From: Chloroflexota bacterium
GTDB taxonomy: Bacteria > Chloroflexota > UBA6077 > FW602-bin22 > JAMCVK01
Assembly: GCA_023475225.1 (NCBI GenBank)
Contig: JAMCVK010000016.1
Span: 58,328-122,327, forward strand
Direction: 5' to 3'
Length of the DNA stretch: 64,000 bases
Shown here piece after piece: positions 1 to 8,771 of this stretch (its first letter is position 1; the number at the start of each line of letters is the position of its first letter). The notes beneath the pieces are model-generated. The model did no database searches. It saw nothing but the letters and a program-made list of their open reading frames with translations, and was not told the origin of the DNA. A program made the translations under genes and the position numbers.

Positions 1-2
1 AT

Positions 3-806
3 ACTTTGATTTACACCATTCTTATAATCTTTCTGCTTCTAACCATCGCCCCCTTCTATTGGACAGTCGTATCTTCGCTAAAAGAACCAGCGGAGCTCTT
101 CTCACCACGGCCATCCCTGATTCCCCAAAAGCCAATCCTGGATAACTATTTTCACCTCCTCAAAACAACCGAGCTATCCAGATGGATGCTTAATAGCGGC
201 GTAGTGGCTGCTGGCAGCACCCTCTTAGGCATCTTCTTCTCCTCTCTTGCTGGCTATGCCTTCTCCAAATATAGATTCGCTGGACGCGATTTCCTCTTCT
301 GGGTCGTACTGAGCTCGGTGTCCATACCACAACTGGTAACTATCATCCCTATGTTCGCTCTCATGGCCCGAATCGGCTGGTTGAATACATTCCAGGCCCT
401 GATTATCCCCGGCGCAGCCAACGCCTTCGGCATCTTCTTGATGCGGCAATATATCGACTCGGTCCCCGATGAGCTGCTTGATGCCAGTCGGATCGATGGC
501 TGTTCCGAATTCCAGATCTATTGGCAGGTAATACTCCCCGTGGTCAGGCCAGCCTTGGGGGCTCTGGCCATCTTCCTCTGGTTAACCTCCTGGAATTCGT
601 ATCTTTGGCCGTTGGTGATGTTACATACTTCTGATATGTATACGATGCCCCTCGGTCTGGCTACCTTATATGCAAATCCGTGGAATATAGAGTATGGGCC
701 GCTGATGGCTGGCTCCATTTTGTCTATCCTTCCTATCATGATTATCTTTATCGCTATGCAGAAACAATTCATCGTTGGATTAACACAGGGAGCAGTCAAA
801 GGTTAA
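3..806 (+). CDS. Sugar ABC transporter permease, MalG type (5' end outside window)
   Basis: Inner-membrane permease of a carbohydrate ABC importer (MalG/UgpE family). The frame is open to the window edge and the first visible residues already lie in the first membrane segment, so the true start is upstream; the TTG near base 6 is probably an internal Leu codon. A loop after the periplasmic segment (SSLKEPAELF), several hydrophobic segments, and the cytoplasmic EAA-like loop (DELLDASRIDG, ending VILP) that contacts the ATPase are visible. About 266 residues are seen against a usual 270-290. The C-terminus (FIVGLTQGAVKG) is typical of the family. It is the last gene of an importer whose other parts lie to the left. 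Substrate cannot be told. Confidence 0.9.
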   Translation, partial: TLIYTILIIFLLLTIAPFYWTVVSSLKEPAELFSPRPSLIPQKPILDNYFHLLKTTELSRWMLNSGVVAAGSTLLGIFFSSLAGYAFSKYRFAGRDFLFWVVLSSVSIPQLVTIIPMFALMARIGWLNTFQALIIPGAANAFGIFLMRQYIDSVPDELLDASRIDGCSEFQIYWQVILPVVRPALGALAIFLWLTSWNSYLWPLVMLHTSDMYTMPLGLATLYANPWNIEYGPLMAGSILSILPIMIIFIAMQKQFIVGLTQGAVKG

Positions 807-898
807 GAGATAGGCGCACTGAGATGATGGGACCAGGAATAGCCATCCTTAAGTGGATTTCCTGACCCAAGGTATTAGGGAGGAAAAGATTTCGCCCT

Positions 899-2011
899 AT
901 GAAAGATGTCACACCCGTGCTCGAGGCCAGTGGTTCACCTTACGAGATAGGATATGCGCTTGGTTCGCAGAATAAAAATCTCATTCCCTACTTGGTTGAA
1001 GATAACTTTGCCAACCTTCATGAGCTATTCAAACGAAAGAGTCTAACGTACCTACCTCACGATAAGTATTTGGCTCTAGCCAACAGATACCTACCGTATG
1101 CCATGGAGTATGCCCCAGACCTTGTTGAGGAGCTGCGCGGTATGGCTGAGGCGACCGAGATGGAGCTATCGGAGATATTCGCCTTCAATTGTCTTATGGA
1201 CTTCGAAGACCTCGCCTATCCAATGTTGGCTGACCAGCTCCTCTTTGGCTGTACCGTCTTCGGTGTCACTGGCAAGGCTACTACTGACGGCCAATCTTAT
1301 ATTGGGGAGAACTATGATTATCGGTCCATCTTCAAGACTGCTGGGATGGTGATGCATTTGAAGCCAGATGAAGGACCAGCGGCGTTATTATGGTCAATGC
1401 CGGGGTTGTTGGGCTGCGCCGGCGTCAACTCTGCCGGGATAGGGGTGGTGATCAATAAGCTGGTACCGATCGACTCCCGATCAGGGGTTCCTTATACCTT
1501 CATAGTAAGAAAGATTCTTCAGCAAGAACGCATCGGTGATGCCATAGCGGCCATCAGCGGTGCTAGGCGAGCGTCGGGGATAAACTACTTATTGGCCGAT
1601 GCCACCGACCAGGTTCTGAGCCTGGAGACGACGGCCACCAACTACGAGCCGTTGTATCCTACTAAAGGTATCATCGCTCATACAAACCATTACCTCACTC
1701 CCATCCTGAGGGGATATGAGCGTTTTCGCCTTCCCTATTCCCACGATAGCCTCTTCCGCTACAACCGCATGCAGAATTTGCTGGAAGATAAGGTTGGGAA
1801 CATCACGATGGAGGATCTTAAAACATTCACTAAGGATCATGTCAATTATCCTTTCTCTATCTGCCGCCATGAGGGGGAGCACGTGGAGGAGCCACTCTTG
1901 ACCGAAACCATAGCCTCACTAATCATCGACCCATCTATGCCAAGCCTGGTCGTGACGGCTGGTAACCCGTGTGAACGGGAATATCAGGCCTTTTCGCTAG
2001 GAAGGAGGTAA
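899..2011 (+). CDS. C45 family autoproteolytic acyltransferase/amidohydrolase
   Basis: A 370-residue protein of the C45 peptidase / acyl-CoA:6-aminopenicillanic acid acyltransferase family, N-terminal-nucleophile enzymes that cleave or form amide bonds and mature by self-cleavage before a Cys. The likely nucleophile is Cys118 in FGCTVF; the following GENYDY (about 136-141) is the conserved Asn-Tyr-Asp segment. No signal peptide is seen, so it is probably cytoplasmic. ATG at 899 follows a GGGAGG ribosome-binding site. It sits between two sugar ABC permease genes, which suggests action on an imported amide-bearing sugar or acylated compound; the substrate is unknown. Confidence 0.82.
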   Translation: MKDVTPVLEASGSPYEIGYALGSQNKNLIPYLVEDNFANLHELFKRKSLTYLPHDKYLALANRYLPYAMEYAPDLVEELRGMAEATEMELSEIFAFNCLMDFEDLAYPMLADQLLFGCTVFGVTGKATTDGQSYIGENYDYRSIFKTAGMVMHLKPDEGPAALLWSMPGLLGCAGVNSAGIGVVINKLVPIDSRSGVPYTFIVRKILQQERIGDAIAAISGARRASGINYLLADATDQVLSLETTATNYEPLYPTKGIIAHTNHYLTPILRGYERFRLPYSHDSLFRYNRMQNLLEDKVGNITMEDLKTFTKDHVNYPFSICRHEGEHVEEPLLTETIASLIIDPSMPSLVVTAGNPCEREYQAFSLGRR

Positions 2012-2145
2012 CGCCCCAAGAAAAAAGGACGGCAATCGCAAAGTGGATAGCCGATGGCCACCCTGCTAACCGCAAGCGTCAAGGGGCAACCTGCGGCAGA
2101 GGATGACCATCTCAGGCACGTTGATTCTTGGTTAGGAGGAAAGAG

Positions 2146-3513
2146 ATGAAAAAGATGATTTTCCTAGCAACAATTTTGGCACTGGTGCTATTGCCTGTTT
2201 TAGAGATGGGCTGTGCTCCGGCGGCGCCAGCGACGCCGACACCTACCAAACCAGCCGTCGCCCCAACGGTGGCCATAGCTTCCCCCACGCCAGTGCCACC
2301 GGCGCCGGTCACCATCCGGTGGGGAATTTATGAGGACCCCGGGCGGCGAAAAGCGGCTGAAGCCCAGGTAGCTGTCTTCAAGCAAAAGCATCCCAACATT
2401 GACGTCAAGATCGAAGCGGCGCCCTTTGCGCAGTACTACGATAAGCTGAGCGCTCAGATCGTCGCTGGTACAGTCTACGACGTCTTCATGATGAGCGGGG
2501 CAAACTTCCAGAATATCGCCCCCAAGGGGGTCTTTGAGGAATTGGGGCCCTATCTCCAGAAGGCCGGCATCAACCTGAGCGACTATACCATCGAGAAGGA
2601 GAACTCAGAGTATCAGGGCAAGATCTATGCCGTGCCTTACGAGTTGGATATTCAGGCCCTCTATTACAACAAGGACCTCTTCGACAAGGCAGGGGTGAAA
2701 TATCCAGATGATACCTGGACCTGGCAAGCGCTCCTGGAGGCAGCCCAAAAGCTGACTGTTGATGCCAATGGCAAACACCCCACCGATCCTGGCTTCGATG
2801 CGAAAAACGTGGCTCAATGGGGGTTTTACTCGGAGAACCTTTATCCATCCTACGTCTCCTTCATCGCTCAAAACGGGGGGGCGGTTCTCAGTGAGGATAG
2901 GACCAAGTGCACCCTGACCTCGCCGGAGGCGGTGGAGGCCATCCAGTTCATGCAAGATTTGATCTACAAGTATAAGGTCTCGCCTGGACCAGGACAGCTG
3001 CCGGCTGGGGTAAATCCATTCCACACCGGCAAGATAGCCATGCGCATCGATGGTTCCTATTCGGTGAATCCAGCCCTGGGCATCACAGCCTTCAAGTGGG
3101 ACCTAGCCCCACTACCCAAGGGCAAGAAGAGAGCAGTAGCCTACTGGACGCAAGCCATCGTGATGTACAATAAGACGCCGAACAAGGAAGCCGCTTGGAC
3201 CTTCATCAACTTCCTGCTCAGCGATGATGGACAGAAGGCCATGGGCAAGACGAAGATGTCCACGCCATCCAAAAAGGCCATCGCCCTCAGCCCAGATTAC
3301 CTGACTGGACCACCAAATAATTTACGGGTCTTCGTCGATTCCTACGCCTACGGGCGAAGCCTGCAATTCACGGCCCAGTGGTTCCAGATCATGGCCGGGG
3401 GTACTTCGGTCATCGCCAAGGAATTTGATCTGGTCTGGCTGAACCAGACGACTCCTAAGGAGGCATGCGCCAAGGCCAGCGAGAAGATCGACAAGATTCT
3501 GGCCGGTCAATGA
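2146..3513 (+). CDS. Sugar ABC transporter substrate-binding lipoprotein
   Basis: Family 1 extracellular solute-binding protein, 455 residues. ATG 2146 is chosen because AGGAGGA lies just upstream; a TTG at 2128 would precede that site. The N-terminus is a lipoprotein signal peptide (MKKMIFLATILALVLLPV) ending in a lipobox with Cys at EMGC, followed by a Pro/Thr/Ala-rich linker and the mature domain (WGIYEDPGRRKAAEAQVAVF). YNKDLFDKAG and WTFINFLLS are typical of sugar-binding proteins. It should capture the substrate outside the membrane for the two permeases that follow. The ATPase is not encoded here and is probably shared. Confidence 0.93.
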   Translation: MKKMIFLATILALVLLPVLEMGCAPAAPATPTPTKPAVAPTVAIASPTPVPPAPVTIRWGIYEDPGRRKAAEAQVAVFKQKHPNIDVKIEAAPFAQYYDKLSAQIVAGTVYDVFMMSGANFQNIAPKGVFEELGPYLQKAGINLSDYTIEKENSEYQGKIYAVPYELDIQALYYNKDLFDKAGVKYPDDTWTWQALLEAAQKLTVDANGKHPTDPGFDAKNVAQWGFYSENLYPSYVSFIAQNGGAVLSEDRTKCTLTSPEAVEAIQFMQDLIYKYKVSPGPGQLPAGVNPFHTGKIAMRIDGSYSVNPALGITAFKWDLAPLPKGKKRAVAYWTQAIVMYNKTPNKEAAWTFINFLLSDDGQKAMGKTKMSTPSKKAIALSPDYLTGPPNNLRVFVDSYAYGRSLQFTAQWFQIMAGGTSVIAKEFDLVWLNQTTPKEACAKASEKIDKILAGQ

Positions 3514-3560
3514 GGTAGGGGTACACACCTTTATTATCTTGGGGACGGAAGGGCATAAGG

Positions 3561-3602
3561 CGGCGGATACCTGCCGATCACATAGTTGACGGGTATCCGC
3601 CG
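3561..3602 (+). promoter_or_regulatory. Inverted repeat between binding-protein and permease genes
   Basis: Perfect 11-base arms (CGGCGGATACC, 3561-3571, and GGTATCCGCCG, 3592-3602) separated by 20 bases, in the 172-base gap after the substrate-binding protein gene. No T-run follows, so it is not a simple terminator. Inference: an RNA hairpin that protects the upstream part of the mRNA or attenuates read-through, giving more binding protein than permease, as known for other ABC importers. Confidence 0.55.
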
Positions 3603-3685
3603 TCGGGATAACCCTGCGAGGGGGGTTCTGTGCGTTTTCAATATGGCCAACAGACATCGGTCTCTAGCTGCCGATTGGAAGGAAA

Positions 3686-4627
3686 ATGACGTTTATGGAA
3701 AGAACAGTTGAAATTTCTGAGAGCTGGTTGGGACGAGCCCTAAAGGCCATACGCAGTCCAAAAATGGCCAACGCTGGATGGACCTTGTTCTTCCTGCTCC
3801 CTTACTTGATCGGGTTGGTCGTCTTCGTCGCCGGCCCAATCATTGCCGCCTTCGCGATCAGCTTCACTAGATGGGATATACTCACCGCACCCATTTTCAT
3901 TGGCTTAAAGAACTACCAAAACCTGATCCAGGATGAACTATTCTGGCAATCCCTATATAACACCCTCTACTATATCGTTCTCATCGTTCCAGCGGAGATT
4001 CTGTTAGCCTTCTTCCTCGCCCTGGCCATCAACCGTAGTCTGGGGGGAATCACGGTCTACCGCGCTGTTTTGTTCATGCCCTTTGTGCTCTCCTTGGCCT
4101 CCATTGGCTTGCTCTGGGCCTGGCTCTACAGTCCAGATTTCGGATTGATCAATTACGCTCTTAAATCCCTTCATCTACCCACCCTCACCTGGCTGGCCAA
4201 TACAACCTGGGCTATGCCAGCTATAGTGCTCACCTCCGTTTGGCGCAATGCCGGATACTACATGGTCATCTTCTTGGCTGGTCTACAGGGCATCCCTGGG
4301 GAGCTGTATGAGGCAGCCAACCTGGATGGAGCGGGACCCTTGAAGAGACTATGGCACGTGACCATCCCTCTTCTCTCACCCACTACGTTTTTCATCCTGG
4401 TTATCGCCGTGATCTGGGCCTTTCACGTATTCGACCTAACCTACATCATGACCCGTGGTGGCCCCAGTAATGCTACCTACACTATGGTTTACTTCATCTA
4501 CGAAAGTGGCTTCCGTTGGTACAAGATGGGCTACGCTTCTGCCCTGGCCTTCATCCTCTTCGCCGTGACCATGGTCATTACTATTGTGCAATTCGTTGTC
4601 CAAAGGAGGTGGGTCTATTACCAATGA
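3686..4627 (+). CDS. Sugar ABC transporter permease, MalF/UgpA type
   Basis: Inner-membrane permease of 313 residues with six predicted membrane segments, the first about residues 32-55 (LFFLLPYLIGLVVFVAGPI). The EAA loop is clear (ELYEAANLDGAG, then HVTIPLL). The C-terminus (FVVQRRWVYYQ) is typical of the family. ATG 3686 is preceded by GGAAGGA; an ATG nine bases later is the alternative. It overlaps the next permease by ATGA. It should form a heterodimer with that permease and use the binding protein at 2146. Confidence 0.93.
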   Translation: MTFMERTVEISESWLGRALKAIRSPKMANAGWTLFFLLPYLIGLVVFVAGPIIAAFAISFTRWDILTAPIFIGLKNYQNLIQDELFWQSLYNTLYYIVLIVPAEILLAFFLALAINRSLGGITVYRAVLFMPFVLSLASIGLLWAWLYSPDFGLINYALKSLHLPTLTWLANTTWAMPAIVLTSVWRNAGYYMVIFLAGLQGIPGELYEAANLDGAGPLKRLWHVTIPLLSPTTFFILVIAVIWAFHVFDLTYIMTRGGPSNATYTMVYFIYESGFRWYKMGYASALAFILFAVTMVITIVQFVVQRRWVYYQ

Positions 4628-5496
4628 AAACGATTACTGTATCGAGACAAGCTCCACCTACATACCGTACCTTCTTAAGAGTATTGTCCATTTATTTGCT
4701 GCTCACAGTCATAGCCATCATCTTCCTGTCACCCATCTTCTGGATGCTCAAGACGGCCTTGACCAGGACCGGTGATCTTTTTCTGATGCCCATTAGAATC
4801 ATTCCTAATCCAATGGTCTTCACCAACTTCCAGACCATCTGGCACAATTACCCCTTCCCCCGCTTCTACCTCAACAGCTTTCAGGTAGCCATCCTGGCCA
4901 CCATTGGACAACTGTTGTCTTGCTCCTTTACGGCGTTTGCCCTGACAAACCTGAAGTTCCCTGGCCGCAACCTGCTACTGATAATCATACTAGGCACCAT
5001 GATGATCCCCTTCCAAGTGATTATGGTGCCCCTTTTCATCTTGATGAGCAAGCTAGGTTGGCTGGATACGTTACTCCCTCTCTGGGTACCACCGTTCTTC
5101 GGAGGGATCACCGGTGCCTTTGGCATCTTTCTCCTGCGCCAGGCCTTCCTCGCCGTTCCCAGAGAACTAATCGAGGCCGCCGCTATCGATGGCGGTAACC
5201 TCTTCGACCTCTATTGGCGTATCTGTCTGCCCTTAGCCAAGCCACACCTCGCTGTCCTCGGTGTCTTCGCTTTTATGACCTCATGGAACGACTTTTTGGG
5301 GCCCATAATCTTCATCACCCACACGGATACGATGACTGTAACGGGTGGATTGAGCTTTTTCCAGGCCCAGTGGCACGTCTACTGGAGTGAGCTGATGGCT
5401 GGCACTTTCCTGGCTATGATCCCCACCCTAATAATCTATATCTTCTCTCAACGCTTCTTTATTGAGACGATCGCCACCACCGGATTAAAGGGCTAG
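4624..5496 (+). CDS. Sugar ABC transporter permease, MalG type
   Basis: Second permease of the importer, 290 residues. The chosen ATG 4624 overlaps the stop of the preceding gene (ATGA) and has AAAGGAGGTG about 15-20 bases upstream; the open frame continues upstream inside the previous gene but that part is not protein-like. Six membrane segments, an EAA loop (ELIEAAAIDGGN, then ICLPLA), and the C-terminal FIETIATTGLKG typical of MalG proteins are seen. It is related to but distinct from the truncated permease at the left edge, so two importers adjoin here. Confidence 0.93.
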   Translation: MKTITVSRQAPPTYRTFLRVLSIYLLLTVIAIIFLSPIFWMLKTALTRTGDLFLMPIRIIPNPMVFTNFQTIWHNYPFPRFYLNSFQVAILATIGQLLSCSFTAFALTNLKFPGRNLLLIIILGTMMIPFQVIMVPLFILMSKLGWLDTLLPLWVPPFFGGITGAFGIFLLRQAFLAVPRELIEAAAIDGGNLFDLYWRICLPLAKPHLAVLGVFAFMTSWNDFLGPIIFITHTDTMTVTGGLSFFQAQWHVYWSELMAGTFLAMIPTLIIYIFSQRFFIETIATTGLKG

Positions 5497-5656
5497 GGAT
5501 AAGGACGATAGATACAACTTCTAGATATTTAAGCGTCTAATAAACCTTGCCAGGAGGCTGGGCATAAGTTCCCACATCAGAACGCGCCAGATCAGGATTG
5601 GCTCTGCGGAAGAGGCCGACTTCTTCCCCGACCGTCTCGCCTCGGCTACCGAGGTA

Positions 5657-6682
5657 TTGAATAAAGGGGTAGCCGAGGGGGCCTTTCCTGGGGCTGTCAC
5701 CCTGGTCATGCGCTATGGGGTGGTGGCCCTATATGAGGCCTTAGGGGAAGCTATGACCACTCCTGAGCGACGTCCTATGCGCCGGGATTCCATCTTCGAT
5801 CTGGCCTCGCTGACTAAAGCCGTAGCCACGGCCACGGCGATCATGTCTCTGGTGGAGCAGGGACACCTGCGCTTGAATGATCCCATCGAGTCCTTCCTGC
5901 CCCAGTTCCGCGGTCCTTGGAAAAGCGAAGTCACGATTTGGCATCTGCTCACGCATACCTCCGGATTACCCCTCAAGCCGGAACTACATCACGATTATCC
6001 GGAACCAGCACAATTACGCTCTGCTATCTACAATATGCCCCTGCTGGCACCACCCGGACAGGCCTTCAACTACACATGCTTGGGTTTTCACCTATTAGCC
6101 GATGTGGTAGAGAGGGTCTCCGCGGTCACTTTAGATACATTCTTGCACAATAACGTCTTCGGCCCCTTAAAGATGGAGGATACCGGATTTCGACCCCCAG
6201 CGGAGAAACGGGAACGCATCGTAGCTACCGAACACTGCCGCTGGCGAGGCCAGGTGATGTGGGGAACTGTTCACGACGAAAACTGCGACGTCTTGGGCGG
6301 TGTATCAGGCAACGCTGGCTTATTCTCCACCGCCTGGGACCTGGCCATCTTCGCCCAAATGATGCTCAATCAAGGCGAGTACGCTGGGAGACGCATACTT
6401 AGCCCTCTCACCGTCCAAGCGATGTTCAAGAATCATACGCCTCAGCTGAACGCATCACGTGGGCTGGGATGGGCCCTCCAGATGCCAGAATTTGGTGATC
6501 TCCTAGGGCCGCTCTCCATTGGACATACCGGCTTCACAGGCACATCATTGTGCCTGTGTCCAAGCCTGGATTTAGCTGTGATCCTCCTCACCAATCGCGT
6601 CCATCCATCCAGAGAGAATAATAAGATTGACTGCCTAAGGCCCCTTTTCCACAACGCCATCGCCGGCGCGGTGAGGGCCTAG
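5657..6682 (+). CDS. Beta-lactamase-fold serine hydrolase (class C / esterase family)
   Basis: Serine hydrolase of the beta-lactamase/DD-peptidase superfamily, about 341 residues from the TTG at 5657. Numbered from there, the nucleophile motif SLTK is at 51-54, the Tyr motif is YTC at 139-141 (Cys where Asn, Ser or Asp is usual), and HTG at 290-292 replaces KTG. Protein-like sequence extends upstream of 5657 (SAEEADFFPDRLASATEVL), and the frame is open back to 5525. A good GGAGG at 5553-5557 lies six bases before an ATA codon at 5564, so the real N-terminus is probably about 30 residues longer. No signal peptide is seen. It follows the sugar importer and may hydrolyse an ester or amide in imported material. 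Confidence 0.85.
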   Translation: MNKGVAEGAFPGAVTLVMRYGVVALYEALGEAMTTPERRPMRRDSIFDLASLTKAVATATAIMSLVEQGHLRLNDPIESFLPQFRGPWKSEVTIWHLLTHTSGLPLKPELHHDYPEPAQLRSAIYNMPLLAPPGQAFNYTCLGFHLLADVVERVSAVTLDTFLHNNVFGPLKMEDTGFRPPAEKRERIVATEHCRWRGQVMWGTVHDENCDVLGGVSGNAGLFSTAWDLAIFAQMMLNQGEYAGRRILSPLTVQAMFKNHTPQLNASRGLGWALQMPEFGDLLGPLSIGHTGFTGTSLCLCPSLDLAVILLTNRVHPSRENNKIDCLRPLFHNAIAGAVRA

Positions 6683-6775
6683 CCAAGAAGATCACCTTTA
6701 CCCCCGGCAACTAGACATAGCCTCCCCAAGAGATTTATACTCACTGTAGTAGTCCTGGAAAGACAGTGATACGCT

Positions 6776-7198
6776 ATGCCATCAACCTTGTGGCCGTTCT
6801 ATCTCAGTGAATATTTGATCCAAAGCGTTGTCTACGCTGCGCTCATCGCTATCATCGTCGAGGCCTTGTTAAGGGTTTGGTGCATTCGCCTCCCCTCCCT
6901 CGTCCTCGGGTTCCGCCTTCTGGTTCTTCTGTTACCACCAGTAACCATCCCCCTCTACTACCTTCTTTCTCCATGGCGCAGTGGTCCTCATTTCCGGGCG
7001 AACATCGCCCTTTTTGACCTACGCCACTGGCTCGGCCAACCCCAAGCTCCCACTCTCCTGTGGTATGCGCTTATCGTGCTTATGTTTATGACCACGGCCT
7101 TTTTCATAACTCAGGAATTAATCCCACTCCTACGCCAACGCCTCTCTCGGCAAGGGGACCACCGCCTGGCTAGCCGCAGAGATAGTCGGACGACGTGA
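6776..7198 (+). CDS. Truncated M56 (BlaR1-like) peptidase membrane domain
   Basis: 140 residues with three or four hydrophobic segments. FRLLVLLLPPVTIPL, ALFDLRHWL and FFITQELIPLLRQ resemble the N-terminal membrane part of M56/BlaR1-like metallopeptidases. The zinc motif HExxH and the whole protease domain are absent: the frame ends soon after LLRQRLS. Another frame then carries a DUF4367-like tail (next entry). I read this as the 5' remnant of a sensor-protease gene after deletion and/or frameshift, though a small membrane protein cannot be excluded. Confidence 0.5.
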   Translation: MPSTLWPFYLSEYLIQSVVYAALIAIIVEALLRVWCIRLPSLVLGFRLLVLLLPPVTIPLYYLLSPWRSGPHFRANIALFDLRHWLGQPQAPTLLWYALIVLMFMTTAFFITQELIPLLRQRLSRQGDHRLASRRDSRTT

Positions 7199-7202
7199 AC
7201 CA

Positions 7203-7496
7203 GTGCGCATGGTCTCGCTGCTTTTCCGCTCCGCCGACTGGCGCCAGGGGCTACTGATCCACGAGATAATCACCACAAGCGCCGATCCGCCTCCAACCGT
7301 GCCTGAACCGGTCACAATTTTAGAGAGGACCACCATAACCATCAATGGTCAAGAGGGTACACTTCTCACAGGCAAGGGGGACGACGGTACGCCATGTAAT
7401 CAGCTACGTTGGAGAGCCGCTGATAGGTATCTGATCCTGACCACGATCTATCCCCCAGAGGAGCTATTGAAGGTAGCCAGAAGTATGCCGCATTAA
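7203..7496 (+). CDS. DUF4367-like domain fragment
   Basis: 97 residues from GTG 7203 (frame open back to 7122). TTITINGQEGTLL, LRWRAADRYLILTT and EELLKVARSM fit the C-terminal half of DUF4367, an extracytoplasmic domain often found on anti-sigma factors and sensor proteins. No signal peptide, membrane segment or good ribosome-binding site precedes it and the first strands of the domain are missing, so it is probably the 3' part of a broken gene. It lies right after the truncated M56 membrane domain in another frame. Confidence 0.45.
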   Translation: MRMVSLLFRSADWRQGLLIHEIITTSADPPPTVPEPVTILERTTITINGQEGTLLTGKGDDGTPCNQLRWRAADRYLILTTIYPPEELLKVARSMPH

Positions 7497-7517
7497 GGTT
7501 GGTGCCCAGCCCTTAGC

Positions 7518-8639
7518 TCAGGCTAACATCTCAGCGTAGACACGGTAGGTCTCCTGCGCTATCCTGGCCTGAGTGTAATGGTCAAGCACACGCTGACGCC
7601 CCAGCCTGGCCAGGCGGCCGCGCAGGACGTCATCCTCCCTTACGCGCCGCAGGCAAGAGCGCAGCCGTTCCACGTCGCCCTCAGGGAAGATCAAGCCGGC
7701 GTCTCCGATGACGTTAGGGATTTCCCCCGAATCAGAACCAATCACCGGCACCTCACAAGCCATCGCCTCAATAAGCACCCGTCCGAACTGCTCCTTCCAA
7801 CTGGGCGTCGTCAGAGATGGCAGGACTAAGACATCAAATCCAGTCAGGTAGCGAGGTACCTCAACTGAAGGCACAGGCCCCTTGAAGATCAGGCGATCAG
7901 TGATGCCCAATTCAGCCGTTTCCTTCTCCAACCGCGCTCGAAAGTCACCTTCGCCTATAAGGATCAGTTGCCACTGACCGGCCAATCCGACCGCCGCCCG
8001 CAGAAGCGAAAGAAGCCCCTTCTGAGGAACGATGCGGCCGATATATCCGATTATAAATGGCCGTCCTTGTTGATCCGCTGGCCTACAGGTGAGCTCCAGG
8101 CCTTCTCGCTCGTATAGAGAGGGATCAACGCCAAATTGAGGAATCACAGCGATGGGTTTGCCGAATCCTTTGCGGCGCAGGACATCTTTGGCAGCCTCGT
8201 TTCCGGCAATAGCATAATCGGCCTGACTATAGTTATAGTGTTCGAAGAGGTTGAAGGGGAAGGGAAGCCGGCGATAAATGTTTTGCCAGGTGAAAAAGAG
8301 TGACCTGGCTCCCCTCCTCTTAGCGAGGCGCAGCGCATGCCAGGTGGCCAGATTATATGGTTCCTCTTCAATATGAACGATGTCCGGCTGAAGACGCTGA
8401 AAATGACGCTTCAATCCGGGATAGAAATGCAGATGAAAATGCCCATTGAAGAGGATCTTCTCCACAATCAGCTCGTATCCGACCAGGTGGGCCCGTTCCA
8501 GATAAGTTCGCTGGCGACCATCCCTCCAGTAGGGAGGGACGACGACGCTGAGCTGCACATCTGCCATCCTGGCCAGCTCCTCCGCCTTCTTCTGATAGGC
8601 ACCAACGATCAGGGCCTTAGAGATCATCAAGACACGCAT
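7518..8639 (-). CDS. Glycosyltransferase family 4
   Basis: 373-residue GT-B glycosyltransferase. The C-terminal Rossmann half shows IGYIGRIVPQKG (about 200-211), a GEGDFR segment, and the EX7E motif in EQFGRVLIEA followed by EVPVIGSDSGEIPNVIGD. The N-terminal half (MRVLMISKALIVGAYQKKAEEL) is the acceptor-binding domain. It should transfer a sugar from a nucleotide donor onto a polysaccharide or lipid at the cytoplasmic face of the membrane. It is a lone gene convergent with the remnants at 6.8-7.5 kb and divergent from the phosphofructokinase gene. Donor and acceptor are unknown. Confidence 0.9.
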   Translation of the reverse strand: MRVLMISKALIVGAYQKKAEELARMADVQLSVVVPPYWRDGRQRTYLERAHLVGYELIVEKILFNGHFHLHFYPGLKRHFQRLQPDIVHIEEEPYNLATWHALRLAKRRGARSLFFTWQNIYRRLPFPFNLFEHYNYSQADYAIAGNEAAKDVLRRKGFGKPIAVIPQFGVDPSLYEREGLELTCRPADQQGRPFIIGYIGRIVPQKGLLSLLRAAVGLAGQWQLILIGEGDFRARLEKETAELGITDRLIFKGPVPSVEVPRYLTGFDVLVLPSLTTPSWKEQFGRVLIEAMACEVPVIGSDSGEIPNVIGDAGLIFPEGDVERLRSCLRRVREDDVLRGRLARLGRQRVLDHYTQARIAQETYRVYAEMLA

Positions 8640-8718
8640 GCGAAACTCACCACTGAGGACTCACGCCTCAAGAGCGCCTCGAAGCGCACAGGATAGCATT
8701 TCCAGAGAGGCCCGTTTG

Positions 8719-8747
8719 TTGACTCCCTCGCTAGCCTACAGTATCAT
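8719..8747 (+). promoter_or_regulatory. Sigma-70-type promoter of the phosphofructokinase gene
   Basis: TTGACT (8719-8724), 17-base spacer, TATCAT (8742-8747), followed by a GGGAGG ribosome-binding site and the ATG at 8772. The match to the -35/-10 consensus and the spacing make this the likely start of the pfk transcript. Confidence 0.6.
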
Positions 8748-8771
8748 ATCATCACACGGGAGGCAACCTCA

